From Natronospira proteinivora (GTDB lineage: Bacteria; Pseudomonadota; Gammaproteobacteria; Natronospirales; Natronospiraceae), in NCBI RefSeq assembly GCF_024170465.1, contig NZ_JALJYF010000002.1:868001-932000 (forward strand): a stretch of DNA of 64,000 bases, read 5' to 3'. A program made the translations under genes and the position numbers. The number at the start of each line of letters is the position of its first letter. Position 1 is the stretch's first letter. Of this stretch, positions 1 to 10,170 are shown in pieces. The notes under the pieces are model-generated. The model saw only the letters and a list, made by a program, of their open reading frames with translations, had not been told where the DNA came from and searched no databases.

Positions 1-87
1 TGTGGAAAACCCTCGCTTGTAATGCCATCCCAGAAATCAAACTTAAGCGACGCAGCGGGAGCGAGAGGCACGTTGAAGGATGACTAG
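1..87 (+). other. Possible 3' end of an upstream gene (unresolved)
   Basis: The first 87 bases stay open in frame 1 until a TAG at 85-87, giving a 28-residue tail with one Cys. Frame 3 is also open from base 3 to a TGA at 78-80. Either could be the end of a gene that starts off the left edge, or neither. In a class I lanthipeptide cluster the missing neighbour could be a precursor or LanC gene, but nothing in this short piece identifies one. Confidence 0.2.
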
Positions 88-107
88 AAGAAGGCATAGG
101 AAATTCA

Positions 108-3100
108 ATGGCACACCATCAGAACCTGCAGCCGGAAGAGTTTTTTGTTATTCGTACCCCCCGGTTACCTGTATCCGAACTGTCGCGCCTCCCAAAGGAT
201 CCTCGCGAGCAACAAATATTCATCGAAGAGTGGCTGAAGGAGCCAGGGGTGGCTGAAGCGATCTACATTGCCAGTCCTTCATTGATGGCTAGGTTAGATC
301 AGTGGCGGGCCAAGCCGACCGGGAAACAAGGCCGAAAGATTACGGAAAGCCTTGTCAAGTATTTCATTCGCATGACAACCAGGTCTACACCTTTTGGATT
401 GTTTGCTGGAATTCAATTGGGGAATGTCAGTGACCAGACTCGCCTAACCATAGACCCTGGTCGTGTCGGTCGTCGTCATACACGCTTGGACATGTACTAC
501 CTCGCAGGTGTACGGGATGGATTGAGCAAGGATGAGGAAAGCAAGTACAGCGTCCCATACAGGCCCAACCCAACATTGCATCAGGTTCACGACGCATTAC
601 ACTATATCGAACCCTACCGGGGAAATGGAGGACGACAGTACCGCCTGAGTTCCGCTGCGGCCGAACCCCATTTGCTTGCCCTGCTGGGCAAGGCCCGGGC
701 CGGCCTTAGCCAATCAGACTTGATTGATGCATTCCGTGCTGAATACCCGGAAGCCGAGCGGCATGAAGTGGACGAGTTCATCAATGAATTGATCAACGAA
801 TCTCTGCTTCTACCCCATATTCCCTTGCCCTTGACCGGTAATTCTCCAGACCAGGCTTTCCTCCAGTCGCTGGATCGGCTCTCTGAGCAGGCCACGGCTG
901 GTCCCATCCGAAAGGCGATTAAGCAGTTAAATAAGATTGATCAGGAGTTTGGTGTCGAACCACTTCGTTATCAAGCCGTCAAGGAGACCCTCGAGGCACT
1001 ACCCCACGAGGTTTCTGAAAATAAACTCTTCCAGGTCGATCTCTATCGCGAGCTTAAAGATTGCCAGCTGGATCGAGACCTGGCATCGAAAGTAGCAACT
1101 GTGATGACTCTGCTTGCTCAGCTTGGCCAAGAGCCGACAAACGAACTGGAGGAGTTTGTAAATCGTTTCAAGGCCCGATTTGAAGGGCAGATGATTCCAT
1201 TATCCCAGGTACTGAATGAGGAAGTTGGGATACCCGTGAGTACCGAAGGTGGCTATCAAAGCCAATTGTTGGCGGGCGTCCAATTGCCGAAGAAAGGACG
1301 GAATACCGTTTCATCTGCCACCACCTCCCCTTTGCAGGCCGAAATCATGCGGCGCCTCAGCTTGCCGGAAAATCATGGTATGGATGCAATCCATATTCCC
1401 CTTAAAGCACTGAAAAAAATGGCCGAAAAGCGAAAAGGGAATGAACCAGCTAGACTACCCGTGTCGTTTGCTGCATCCCTCAGCTTGTACAGGAAACGCC
1501 AAAGCGGACAGGCCATTGCCCATCTTAAAGGTGGCTATGGGCCGTCGGCCGCGAATCTGTTAGGGCGGTTCTGCCATTTAGATGAGCGATTGACACAGCG
1601 CGTCCGCGAACACCTGGAAAAGGAAGAAGCCCATTCGCCGGATGCAATATTTGCCGAGGTCGTCCATATGCCCGATGGGCGTCCCGGCAACGTCATTGCC
1701 CGCCCCATATTAAGGCCATATGAAATCGCCTTTCTAGGGGATTCCGGTGTGCCCGAGGAGAAACAGATCGGAATCGATGACCTTTATGTCTTCGTGGAAG
1801 ATGGAATCGTCAAGCTCTGGTCCAAGCGACATCACCGCCAGGTCGTGCCACGGCTCTCATCGGCACATAATTACAGCAGTAGAAGCCTGGGCATTTATAA
1901 GTTTCTTTGTATGTTACAAAATCAATCAGGGAAGGTCCCGGGATTTACACTTCCCGAGTCTCTGCGACAGAGCAGTTTCGTGCCGCGGATACTGCTCGGG
2001 GATGTGATTGTCAGCGAGAAGCGTTGGCTCATCCCAAGGCACGAGATCGAGGCATTGTTGGATGGCGGAAACTTGAACCAGTCGAAGTTAGACCGCCTTA
2101 AAGCTCAGTATAGCCTTAATCTGCGTGTCAGCTTTGCCCGTGCAGATAACATTCTGGTCCTCGACCTGAATAATGTAAAATTGCTTGAGATTCTGCTTTC
2201 TGAAACCAAGGGCTTGGACTACGTTCAGCTTCAGGAGTTTCTTCCGGGTGTTTATGCCTCACATGTCGAAGAGCTGGGCAATCAGTCCACTCGCCAATAT
2301 AGTAATGAAATCATTTTGCCCGTCTTCAATCCCGCTGGACCGGTTGAAACAACACGCACAAATTATAATGAAGAAGAACTTCAGAAGAGCGCTCGGAGGC
2401 GATTCGCACCCGGGTCTCATTGGATGAGCTTAAAATTGTATGGTGCTAAAACTAGTATTGAGAATACATTGGTTTCCGTGATAGGCCCGTTTCTTAACGA
2501 AGCAAAAGCCGAAGGCTGGTTCGAAAAATGGTTCTTCATTCGGTATGGAGATCCAGATTGGCATATTCGCTTGAGATTCTTTGGCGACCCGACTTTACTT
2601 TACGGCAAGCTACTGCCAAGTCTTGAGCGCCGCCTTTCTGACCATATTCAGGCTGGTCTTGTGCATCATCTTGAGCTGTTTACTTATGATCGTGAAACTG
2701 AGCGTTATGGTGGCAGCGATGCCATCAATGTTGCTGAAAGCCTATTTATGCACGATAGTAAGTTTGTCTTAAATGCACTTTCTATCGTTCACAAGTATGG
2801 CGAAGAGGCTCGGTGGCGCCTCGCGCTTATGGGTGCCGACACATTGATGGGCTGCTTCCATTATGATCTCGATCGGAAGTTCGCCCTGGTTGACCGCTTG
2901 AGGACAAGCTTCGGCCAGGAATTCGAGGAAACTAAAGCCTTGCGAACACAATTGGGAGATCGATACCGCAAGTTCCGCGAGACAATCGACTCCGATTTTA
3001 ACGCTCTCGTGGGGGCAGTCTTTGCCAAATCGGAATTGCATCAAGCTTGCCGTCAATTTTCCCACCAACTGGAAGATGCTGTACGCGAATACAAGAAACT

Positions 3101-3293
3101 GGATGTAGATAGAAAGCTTGTCTGCAGTATCGATGCTGTTTTGAGCTCACTACTGCATATGCTTTTCAATCGTTTGTTTAAATCTGACGGGCGAGCGCAG
3201 GAGCTTGTTTGTTACGACCTGCTCCGCCGCCACTATTTGGCGGAGAAAGCAAAAGATCGAATGAAGGCCACGGCTGAAACGCGCCGCGCATAA
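108..3293 (+). CDS. Class I lanthipeptide dehydratase (LanB), full length
   Basis: 1061 aa, the usual size of a full-length LanB. The N-terminal part opens with the family-typical FVIRTPRLP segment and continues as the glutamylation region. The last ~270 residues form the thiopeptide-type elimination domain, with a run containing SHWMSLKLYG and then FIRYGDPDWHIRLRFFG. In this family Ser/Thr of a precursor peptide are glutamylated from Glu-tRNA and glutamate is then eliminated to give Dha/Dhb. The ATG at 108 follows AGGA at 98-101. An HlyD adaptor and a C39 ABC exporter follow on the same strand. Base composition is low for the window: 24 of 60 bases are G+C at 2161-2220, against 38 of 60 at 12301-12360 in prpC. 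No LanC or precursor is visible, so the product is unknown. Confidence 0.92.
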   Translation: MAHHQNLQPEEFFVIRTPRLPVSELSRLPKDPREQQIFIEEWLKEPGVAEAIYIASPSLMARLDQWRAKPTGKQGRKITESLVKYFIRMTTRSTPFGLFAGIQLGNVSDQTRLTIDPGRVGRRHTRLDMYYLAGVRDGLSKDEESKYSVPYRPNPTLHQVHDALHYIEPYRGNGGRQYRLSSAAAEPHLLALLGKARAGLSQSDLIDAFRAEYPEAERHEVDEFINELINESLLLPHIPLPLTGNSPDQAFLQSLDRLSEQATAGPIRKAIKQLNKIDQEFGVEPLRYQAVKETLEALPHEVSENKLFQVDLYRELKDCQLDRDLASKVATVMTLLAQLGQEPTNELEEFVNRFKARFEGQMIPLSQVLNEEVGIPVSTEGGYQSQLLAGVQLPKKGRNTVSSATTSPLQAEIMRRLSLPENHGMDAIHIPLKALKKMAEKRKGNEPARLPVSFAASLSLYRKRQSGQAIAHLKGGYGPSAANLLGRFCHLDERLTQRVREHLEKEEAHSPDAIFAEVVHMPDGRPGNVIARPILRPYEIAFLGDSGVPEEKQIGIDDLYVFVEDGIVKLWSKRHHRQVVPRLSSAHNYSSRSLGIYKFLCMLQNQSGKVPGFTLPESLRQSSFVPRILLGDVIVSEKRWLIPRHEIEALLDGGNLNQSKLDRLKAQYSLNLRVSFARADNILVLDLNNVKLLEILLSETKGLDYVQLQEFLPGVYASHVEELGNQSTRQYSNEIILPVFNPAGPVETTRTNYNEEELQKSARRRFAPGSHWMSLKLYGAKTSIENTLVSVIGPFLNEAKAEGWFEKWFFIRYGDPDWHIRLRFFGDPTLLYGKLLPSLERRLSDHIQAGLVHHLELFTYDRETERYGGSDAINVAESLFMHDSKFVLNALSIVHKYGEEARWRLALMGADTLMGCFHYDLDRKFALVDRLRTSFGQEFEETKALRTQLGDRYRKFRETIDSDFNALVGAVFAKSELHQACRQFSHQLEDAVREYKKLDVDRKLVCSIDAVLSSLLHMLFNRLFKSDGRAQELVCYDLLRRHYLAEKAKDRMKATAETRRA

Positions 3294-3378
3294 TCTCCAT
3301 TGTCCATTCCAGGGCTCACCGTTTCGAAGTCGGATGACGATGCTCACCCTCTCCCTGCTTTATAGTTGAGGCAACATA

Positions 3379-4623
3379 ATGAAGCCCCTTTTCCGGAAAG
3401 AAGTCTATAAGCAGCGAGACCAGAAGCTACAAGGGGAAATCCGAGTAGCACGTCCTCCCAGTTTCGTGTGGTTGACATGGTTGATTACCGGTTTTGTGCT
3501 CTTGTCTGCGATTTTTTTGTTCACGGGAGATTACGCCCGGAAGGAAGGCGTTCAAGGCCTTATTGAACCTGATGCCGGTGTACTCGAGATAAGACCTGAT
3601 GTCCAGGGTTATGTTCAAGAAGTTCTAGTAGAAGAAGGTGAACGTGTGGAAAAGGGTCAGGCATTGCTCCGGATTAGTGGCGAGCGATTTTTGGCAGCGG
3701 AAGGGGCAATTAACCAAGCGTTGACGCTTGCACTTGAGTACCGGATTGATCGAATTGAGAATCGGATTAAGAACGAAAACCGTCGCCATGAGCTACATCT
3801 TGATGCTCTCAAAAATCAGATTGAAAGCACCCGCCAACAGTTGGAGCGATCTGAAGAACAAATCGCACTGCTCTCCAGCCGAGTGGAGATGAATCAGTCC
3901 CTATTGGATCATATGGAAAGCCTGAAGGCTCAAGGTCATGAATCAGAGGTAGAGGTCATCCAGCAGCGTGATGCCGTACTGGCTTTGTCTCAGGAGCACC
4001 AAAATGCACTTTTGAATCGTATAAACCTGGAGGAGAGTCTAAGCCAATTGCGCTTCGAAAGGGCTCAGGCGCCGATTCAGCATCAGACCGAGTTGGATAA
4101 TCTGAACCTTCAAAAGGAAGAAAGCCGCCGAGAGCTCCTACAGATGCGGCATGAACGTGAGGCAGAAGTTCGCGCACCCGAGGCCGGTCGAGTCAGTGGC
4201 ATGATTGCAGTCGATGGGCAACCGGTAGACCCTGGAGGAACCCTTCTGCATATATTGCCGGAAGATTCCCGATTACAGGCGGTACTTCATGTGCCTTCCC
4301 GGTCAATTGGAATGATCCAGGCTGGTCAGTCGGTACGATTGCGATACGATGCATTTCCTTACCAACGTTTTGGGGTTTACGAAGGGATCATCACGGAGGT
4401 CGGCACCACTGCCTATATCCAGGGGGAGGGTCCGGCTAGCGAGAGCGCTGATGGCGCAAGCTACCGTGTTGTTGTTGCGCTTGATCATCAGGAAATCCCG
4501 GCTTATGGCCAGAGCTTCCCACTTCGGCCTGGTATGCGCCTTGAAGCGGATATCGTTACCGAGAACCGTACCCTGATCCGCTGGCTTTTTGATCCGATCT
4601 TCAGCGTGCAAAGGACATTGTGA
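3379..4623 (+). CDS. HlyD/CvaA-type membrane fusion protein for peptide secretion
   Basis: 414 aa periplasmic adaptor of a type I secretion system. It starts with a short cytoplasmic stretch (FRKEVYKQRDQKLQGEI, like colicin V CvaA) and has one membrane segment at about residues 33-52. A biotinyl-lipoyl-like half, a long Leu/Glu/Gln-rich coiled coil (about 115-255), the second lipoyl half and a C-terminal beta domain follow. GAGG at 3368-3371 sits 7 bases before the ATG. The stop TGA overlaps the ATG of the ABC gene by one base, so the two are probably translationally coupled. It would bridge the inner-membrane exporter to a TolC-like outer-membrane channel, which is not in this window. Confidence 0.9.
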   Translation: MKPLFRKEVYKQRDQKLQGEIRVARPPSFVWLTWLITGFVLLSAIFLFTGDYARKEGVQGLIEPDAGVLEIRPDVQGYVQEVLVEEGERVEKGQALLRISGERFLAAEGAINQALTLALEYRIDRIENRIKNENRRHELHLDALKNQIESTRQQLERSEEQIALLSSRVEMNQSLLDHMESLKAQGHESEVEVIQQRDAVLALSQEHQNALLNRINLEESLSQLRFERAQAPIQHQTELDNLNLQKEESRRELLQMRHEREAEVRAPEAGRVSGMIAVDGQPVDPGGTLLHILPEDSRLQAVLHVPSRSIGMIQAGQSVRLRYDAFPYQRFGVYEGIITEVGTTAYIQGEGPASESADGASYRVVVALDHQEIPAYGQSFPLRPGMRLEADIVTENRTLIRWLFDPIFSVQRTL

Positions 4624-6731
4624 TGAGCGACTTGGCTGCCAGACTTCGCCTCTGGGATCGAAGAGAACTGCCGCTCATCCAGCAATCAGAAGCGGCTGAA
4701 TGTGGCATTGCCTGCCTCGGCATGATTGCAGGCTATTTCGGATATCGGGTCGGGCTTTCAGATCTGCGCCAAAAGTTCTCCATCTCCATGGAAGGGTGCA
4801 CGCTCCTGGACCTGATGAATTTTGCCGAGAAGCTGGCGCTCGCATCTCGGCCCCTAAGGGTCGAACTGGACGACCTGAAGGCATTCAAGGTCCCGGTCAT
4901 TCTGCATTGGGACTTGAATCACTTTGTGGTTCTTAAAGGGATAAAAGGGAAGAAATACATCATTCACGACCCGGCGCAAGGGATTCGTTATCTCAGCCAT
5001 GACGAGGTCTCTTCGCATTTTACCGGGGTGGTTCTTGAGCTCTTACCAACAAAAGAATTCCAGCAGAAAGATGAGCGCCAGCCTCTCCGCTTATCCGACT
5101 TCTGGTCCAGAATTATTGGTCTGAAGCGGTCCCTTGGTCTGTTATTCCTTCTTTCTTTATTACTTCAAGTGTTTGTTTTGGCAGCGCCCTACTACCAGCA
5201 ACTGGTGGTCGACGATGTCCTGATGTCCGCAGACCTCAATATGTTGCTGGTATTGGCAATCGGTTTTGCCATGCTGCTTCTTTTCGAGGTCGCGACGAAT
5301 GCCTTGCGTGGCATCGTCTTGCTGCATTTTGGTAGCCTTATGAGTATTCAGATGACGGCGAATCTCTTCCATCATCTGGTCCGCCTGCCGGTTACCTATT
5401 TCGAAAAGCGTCATATGGGTGACATCATCACCCGCTTTGGATCTCTTCAGCATGTCAAAGATATGCTCACTGAGGGGATCATTGAGGCCCTGCTTGATGG
5501 GGTTATGATTATGGGGGTCCTGATCCTCCTCTATGTGTATAGCCCCCTATTGGCTACGGTGGTTGTCGCGACCGGCATGCTCTATGCGCTGATTCGCCTG
5601 ATGATGTACCGCTCTCTCAGGGAGGCTTCCAAGCAGGAGATCATTGCTCGGGCCGAGGAAAACAGCAACTTCATGGAAACGGTCCGCGGCATGCAGACCA
5701 TCAAGTTGTTTGGCGCTGAGGCAAAGCGAGAAGGCATTTGGCAGAACTACTTTGTTACATCGGTCAACCGAAAGATCAAGGTAGGTATCTTTGATATCTC
5801 ATTCCAGAACATTAACCGCCTTTTGTTCGGATTGGAAAATATTATTGTTATTTACCTAGCAGCCCATTTAGTTCTAGCTGGCAACTTCAGCGTGGGCATG
5901 CTGTTTGCCTTTGTAGCCTACAAACGGCAGTTCATGGATAAAGCCTCTCGGCTTGTGGAGAAGCTAATTGAATTCAAGATGCTGAATCTCCACTTCGAAC
6001 GTCTCAGCGATGTGACCTTGACCGAGAAGGAGGAGACTCAACCGGACCACGCGCGTGTTGTCGACATCAACGGTGACTTGAAGCTGGATAATGTGTCTTT
6101 TTCATACAGTGATAGTGGTCCCAAGGTGATCGAAAATCTTAGTCTAGAGGTCGGGGCGGGAGAATCACTTGCTTTGGTCGGACCATCCGGTTGTGGCAAG
6201 ACCACCGCCATGAAGGTGATGCTTGGCCTTTTCGTTCCCCAGAAAGGCGAGGTATTGGTAGACGGTATCCCCTTGGAACGCATCGGCCTTGGGCCCTATA
6301 GAAGGCAGATTGCTGCGGTTATGCAGGATGATCAGCTTCTCTCAGGCTCCATCAGTGAAAACATCGCTTTTTTCGAACCCAATATTGAACAACAAAGAGT
6401 GCAGGAATGCGCCGAAATGGCTGCGATCCATGAGGACATCAGCAATATGCCCATGGGGTACAATAGCTTGATTGGTGATATGGGCTCCTCCTTATCAGGT
6501 GGACAGAAGCAGCGCGTGCTATTGGCCAGGGCGCTTTACAAGCAACCGCGCATATTGTTTCTTGATGAAGCGACCAGCCATCTGGATACGGATATGGAAA
6601 AAAAGATTAGCGCTAATATCCGAAACCTTGATATTACGCGAGTTATCATTGCCCACCGACCGGAAACGATCCAAACAGCAGACAGGGTGGTCGATTTAGC
6701 GGAAGCCCAGCGGCAATCGAATGATGATTAA
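4623..6731 (+). CDS. C39 peptidase-containing ABC exporter (bacteriocin/lanthipeptide processing and export)
   Basis: 702 aa counted from the ATG at 4623; AAGGA at 4611-4615 fits it better than the in-frame GTG at 4620. An N-terminal C39 protease domain carries the expected catalytic set: Gln21, Cys27 (in AECGIACL), His100 and Asp116 (HDPAQG). Six membrane helices (about 165-430) and a nucleotide-binding domain follow, with Walker A GPSGCGKTT, signature LSGGQKQR and Walker B ILFLDEAT. The family removes double-glycine-type leaders during export, so the cognate precursor probably has such a leader (inference). It is coupled to the HlyD gene and serves the LanB product. All active-site residues are intact. 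Confidence 0.92.
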   Translation: MSDLAARLRLWDRRELPLIQQSEAAECGIACLGMIAGYFGYRVGLSDLRQKFSISMEGCTLLDLMNFAEKLALASRPLRVELDDLKAFKVPVILHWDLNHFVVLKGIKGKKYIIHDPAQGIRYLSHDEVSSHFTGVVLELLPTKEFQQKDERQPLRLSDFWSRIIGLKRSLGLLFLLSLLLQVFVLAAPYYQQLVVDDVLMSADLNMLLVLAIGFAMLLLFEVATNALRGIVLLHFGSLMSIQMTANLFHHLVRLPVTYFEKRHMGDIITRFGSLQHVKDMLTEGIIEALLDGVMIMGVLILLYVYSPLLATVVVATGMLYALIRLMMYRSLREASKQEIIARAEENSNFMETVRGMQTIKLFGAEAKREGIWQNYFVTSVNRKIKVGIFDISFQNINRLLFGLENIIVIYLAAHLVLAGNFSVGMLFAFVAYKRQFMDKASRLVEKLIEFKMLNLHFERLSDVTLTEKEETQPDHARVVDINGDLKLDNVSFSYSDSGPKVIENLSLEVGAGESLALVGPSGCGKTTAMKVMLGLFVPQKGEVLVDGIPLERIGLGPYRRQIAAVMQDDQLLSGSISENIAFFEPNIEQQRVQECAEMAAIHEDISNMPMGYNSLIGDMGSSLSGGQKQRVLLARALYKQPRILFLDEATSHLDTDMEKKISANIRNLDITRVIIAHRPETIQTADRVVDLAEAQRQSNDD

Positions 6732-6823
6732 GTTGTAAGATCGGAAATATCTGCTGTGGGGTAGATGGATCGTCCGCTTCATCTTTGCCTGATCCAACCT
6801 TAGGGTAGAATGCTCCATATAAA

Positions 6824-6872
6824 GGAGGACCGCGGAGAAGTATTTATTCCTCTATGCGTCTCCGGGTCCTCC
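6824..6872. terminator. Imperfect hairpin after the exporter gene
   Basis: The left arm 6824-6838 (GGAGGACCGCGGAGA) pairs with 6859-6872 (TCTCCGGGTCCTCC), one base bulged, around a 20-base loop. There is no clear U-run after it, so it may be an mRNA-stabilising or factor-dependent end of the lanthipeptide operon rather than a classical intrinsic terminator. The rest of the 213-base gap shows no convincing gene. Confidence 0.45.
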
Positions 6873-6944
6873 ATGGTGGGGCCGCATGAAATCGCTAGGC
6901 TTTGTTCCTGGGCCGTTTAGCGTTTTAGTGTTTGGCCGACTGAC

Positions 6945-9041
6945 TTAGTTTTCTTCGGATTCCAGTTCGACGGTGTCTACATCCACCTGGAGGGTTTCCA
7001 GGGTGTCGGCCACATCCTCGGGCATATCGTCTTGGTAACGGCCGCCCAGGTGTTCGGCCAGGAAGCGTTCCACGTCGGCGTACATGGCCAGGCGGTTGAG
7101 CCGTCGGGCAAAGCCGTGGCCCTCGTCCTCGGCGACCAGATACTCCACCGGCCGATCCAGCTCCCGCATGGCCACCACGATCTGGTCGGATTCATGCTGA
7201 ACCACCCGGGGATCGTTGGCCCCCTGGATCACCATCAGCGGCGCCCGGATCTCCTCGGCGGAGAACAGCGGCGATTGAGCCTTCAAACGCTCCCGGTCGG
7301 CCCCGTCGTCTGGATCCCCCACCCGCTGTTCAAAGATCTGGCGGATGGGTCCCCAGTAAGGCGGAATGGATTCCAGCAGAGTGATGATGTTGGACGGCCC
7401 CACAATGGACACCCCGGCGGCATATAGATCCGGGGTGAAGGCCAGGCCGGCCAGGGTGGCGTAGCCGCCGTAAGAGCCGCCCATGATGCCGATCCGATCG
7501 GGGTCGGCAATGCCCTGCTCGATGAGATAATTCACCCCGTCGGTGATGTCATGCTGCATGGCACCGGTGCCCCATTCCTCGTTGCCGGCGTTGAGAAAGG
7601 CCTTGCCGAAGCCGGAGGAGCCCCGGAAGTTGGGCTGAAAGACCGCATAGCCCCGGTTGGCCAGGAACTGGGCGCTGGCATCATAGCCCCAACTATCCCG
7701 GGCCCAGGGCCCGCCGTGGGGATTGACCACCAGGGGCAGATTCTCCGCTGGCACGCCCTTGGGCAGGGTCAGATAGCCGGGGATCTCCAGCCCGTCCCGG
7801 GCCTCGTAGCGGATTGGCTTCATCTCCGCTAAGTGCTCCACCGGCAGATTGGGGCGCGGCCGGTAAAGCAGTTCCACCTCGCCGGATTCCCGGTCATAGA
7901 CATAGGTGGCCCCGGGATCGGTGTCCGAGGTGAGGCTCACCAATTGCAGGTGGCGGTCCTCGGTGGTGGAACCGAAGTAGATATCGCCATCCCCTTCCAG
8001 GGCCTCGCGCACCCGTTCATAATCCCGCTCAAAGGCCTCGTCGCGGGGATAAACCCGCAGGCGATCGCCCACATAATAGGTGGCCAACAGTTCATGGCTT
8101 TGGGGGTCGAACTCCGCGCCGCCGAAGTCCACTTCTTCTTCCGGGTCGCCGTCTACCTGTTGCTCTTCGCCGGTTTCCGGGTTGAACAGCACAAGCTCGG
8201 TGAGATCCCGATCACCGGCATTGCTGATCATATAGACCCGCTCGCCATCAGGATGGAAGCGAATGGGCGAGCATTCCTCGTCGATGGTGCAGGTATACAC
8301 CGGCTCTTCGGACAGCTCACCGTCGTCGATGCGCAGGATTTCCCAGCCCCCTTCCGGCTTCTGCCGGGTGGCCAGTCGCAGCTCACCGTCCAGATCGGCA
8401 GTGAAACTCGCCACACCGTCGTCATTCTCGAACACCAGTTGACGCTCGGCGGTATCCAGGTCCACCCAATAGACATCATGCAGGCGGGGGTCGCGATCAT
8501 TGATCGCAACCAGGATGCTTTCCGGCTGATTGCGCGGCCGGCTGACCACCCGGGCCTGGATGTCGTCATAGGGGGTGAGATTGACCGGGGCCGGCACCCG
8601 CTCCCCTTCGGCTACGTCGTCGTCCGGCGCCACCCGATAGAGGCGGAAGTTCTCATCCCCGCCGGTGTCCTGCATGAACACCACATAGCGGGCATCCCGG
8701 CTCCACCAGTGGGAGCGCACCGGGCGGTCCCGGTCGTCGGTCAAGGGCCGGGCATCCTCGAAGTCCTCGCCCCGGCGTTTGACCCAGACGTTCATCACCC
8801 CGTCCAGGGGCTGGATGAAAGACACCCATTCCCCGTCCGGTGACAGTTGCCCGCCGCTGATTTCCGGATCATCAAAGAAAACCGCCCGATCAATGATGGG
8901 CGGCAGACCCTGTTCATCGGCTGATTCCACGTCTGTCTCCCGATCCGTGCTGTCTTCGTCCTGGGGTGAACAAGCCATTAGCCCCAGTCCGAACAGAAAA
9001 CTCACCGCCAGCAAGCTGGCCTTATTGATGGTTCTTTCCAT
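6945..9041 (-). CDS. Exported S9 (prolyl oligopeptidase family) peptidase, lipoprotein
   Basis: 698 aa. An N-terminal signal sequence ends in a lipobox (LMAC, Cys24), so it is predicted to be lipid-anchored outside the inner membrane; a very acidic stretch follows (residues 26-45). Residues 50-400 have the repeated [16 protein letters not shown] pattern of a TolB/DPP-like beta-propeller. The C-terminal alpha/beta-hydrolase domain has Ser523 in GGSYGGY, Asp610 in GANDPRV and His642 in DEGHGF, the S9 triad. It probably cleaves oligopeptides in the periplasm. It is transcribed divergently from the YhdH-type gene. A second, cytoplasmic-looking S9 enzyme is encoded at 46.4-48.3 kb. Confidence 0.9.
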   Translation of the reverse strand: MERTINKASLLAVSFLFGLGLMACSPQDEDSTDRETDVESADEQGLPPIIDRAVFFDDPEISGGQLSPDGEWVSFIQPLDGVMNVWVKRRGEDFEDARPLTDDRDRPVRSHWWSRDARYVVFMQDTGGDENFRLYRVAPDDDVAEGERVPAPVNLTPYDDIQARVVSRPRNQPESILVAINDRDPRLHDVYWVDLDTAERQLVFENDDGVASFTADLDGELRLATRQKPEGGWEILRIDDGELSEEPVYTCTIDEECSPIRFHPDGERVYMISNAGDRDLTELVLFNPETGEEQQVDGDPEEEVDFGGAEFDPQSHELLATYYVGDRLRVYPRDEAFERDYERVREALEGDGDIYFGSTTEDRHLQLVSLTSDTDPGATYVYDRESGEVELLYRPRPNLPVEHLAEMKPIRYEARDGLEIPGYLTLPKGVPAENLPLVVNPHGGPWARDSWGYDASAQFLANRGYAVFQPNFRGSSGFGKAFLNAGNEEWGTGAMQHDITDGVNYLIEQGIADPDRIGIMGGSYGGYATLAGLAFTPDLYAAGVSIVGPSNIITLLESIPPYWGPIRQIFEQRVGDPDDGADRERLKAQSPLFSAEEIRAPLMVIQGANDPRVVQHESDQIVVAMRELDRPVEYLVAEDEGHGFARRLNRLAMYADVERFLAEHLGGRYQDDMPEDVADTLETLQVDVDTVELESEEN

Positions 9042-9149
9042 CGTTGCCCCCCAACAATTGTTCCAGTGGTTTTATCCAGGGCCGTCAAAGCCCGGCCCGA
9101 ACATGGCAGAATAGGCGGAAATCTTGGGAATGCAAAGGGAGAACGCAGC

Positions 9150-10142
9150 ATGAGCGACTCATTTCGCGCTTATCGCATCCATGACCGGGATGGAGACATC
9201 AGTGCCGGTTTTGAAACTCTGACCCTGGCGGACCTGCACGAGGGGGAGGTGGTGATTGGCGCCGAATATTCCAGCGTCAATTTCAAGGATGCCCTGGCGG
9301 CCACCGGTAAGGGCAAGATTTTGCGCACCTCCCCCTGCAATGGTGGGATCGACGTGGCCGGAACGGTGGAATCCAGCCAGGATGACCGCTTCTCCCCGGG
9401 CCAGAAGGTCCTGGTGACCGGATGCGGTCTGGGTGAGGCCCATGACGGAGGCTATGCCGAGAAGGTCCGGGTCCCTGCCGACTGGATCGTGCCGGTGCCC
9501 GAGGGCATGAATGCTCGTCAGGCCATGGCCATCGGCACCGCCGGATTCACCGCCGCCCTGGCCATCCATCGCATGGAACATAACGGCCAGGCGCCGGATC
9601 AAGGCAAGGTGCTGGTGACTGGCGCCACCGGCGGCGTCGGCAGCTTCGCCATCAATATGCTGGCAGGCTTGGGCTATGAGGTGAGCGCACTGACCGGCAA
9701 GGCCAGCGAGGCGGATTACCTGAAGGAACTGGGGGCGAGCGAAGTCCTGCTGCGGGATGAGACCGATTTCGGCAAGCGGCCCATGGAAAAAAGCCAATGG
9801 GCCGGCGCGGTGGACAATGTGGGGGGCGAGGCCCTGACCTGGTTGACCCGTACCGTGAGCTGGTGGGGCAATATCGCCAGCATCGGCAATGCCGCCAGCC
9901 CCAAGCTGGAGACCACCGTCTTTCCCTTCATCCTGCGCGGCATCAATCTGCTGGGGATCAACTCCATGGCCACCCCCATGCCCCTGCGCCACCAGGTCTG
10001 GGACCGTATCGGCAGCGATTTGAAACCCTCAAAACTGGATCTCATCACCAGCCAGGAAGTGGCCTTTGATGAGCTGCCGCCCGTCTTCGAGCAAATGATC
10101 GAGGGCAAGATCCGCGGCCGTACCGTTGTGCGTATCGCCTGA
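9150..10142 (+). CDS. YhdH/YhfP-family NADPH-dependent reductase (acrylyl-CoA reductase AcuI-like)
   Basis: 330 aa medium-chain dehydrogenase/reductase. The N-terminal GroES-like part contains SSVNFKDALA and ends before the Rossmann motif GATGGVGSFA. The C-terminal part has the family's GINLLGINS stretch. Members reduce acrylyl-CoA or quinone-like enones with NADPH. Acrylyl-CoA reduction would yield propionyl-CoA, which fits the methylcitrate genes 1 kb downstream; this link is inference. The frame is open from 9066, but AAGGGAG just upstream of the ATG at 9150 and the family N-terminus (MSDSFRAY) favour 9150. The gene ends near a shared terminator facing the cold-shock gene. Confidence 0.85.
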   Translation: MSDSFRAYRIHDRDGDISAGFETLTLADLHEGEVVIGAEYSSVNFKDALAATGKGKILRTSPCNGGIDVAGTVESSQDDRFSPGQKVLVTGCGLGEAHDGGYAEKVRVPADWIVPVPEGMNARQAMAIGTAGFTAALAIHRMEHNGQAPDQGKVLVTGATGGVGSFAINMLAGLGYEVSALTGKASEADYLKELGASEVLLRDETDFGKRPMEKSQWAGAVDNVGGEALTWLTRTVSWWGNIASIGNAASPKLETTVFPFILRGINLLGINSMATPMPLRHQVWDRIGSDLKPSKLDLITSQEVAFDELPPVFEQMIEGKIRGRTVVRIA

Positions 10143-10170
10143 GGATTTGCTTGGCAAAATATTAGAAGCG

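Noticed and set aside
6810-6920. 36-codon ORF with two Cys and several Ser after the exporter, considered as a lanthipeptide precursor
   Set aside because: No clear ribosome-binding site, no GG leader motif, and it runs through the hairpin at 6824-6872; most likely chance.
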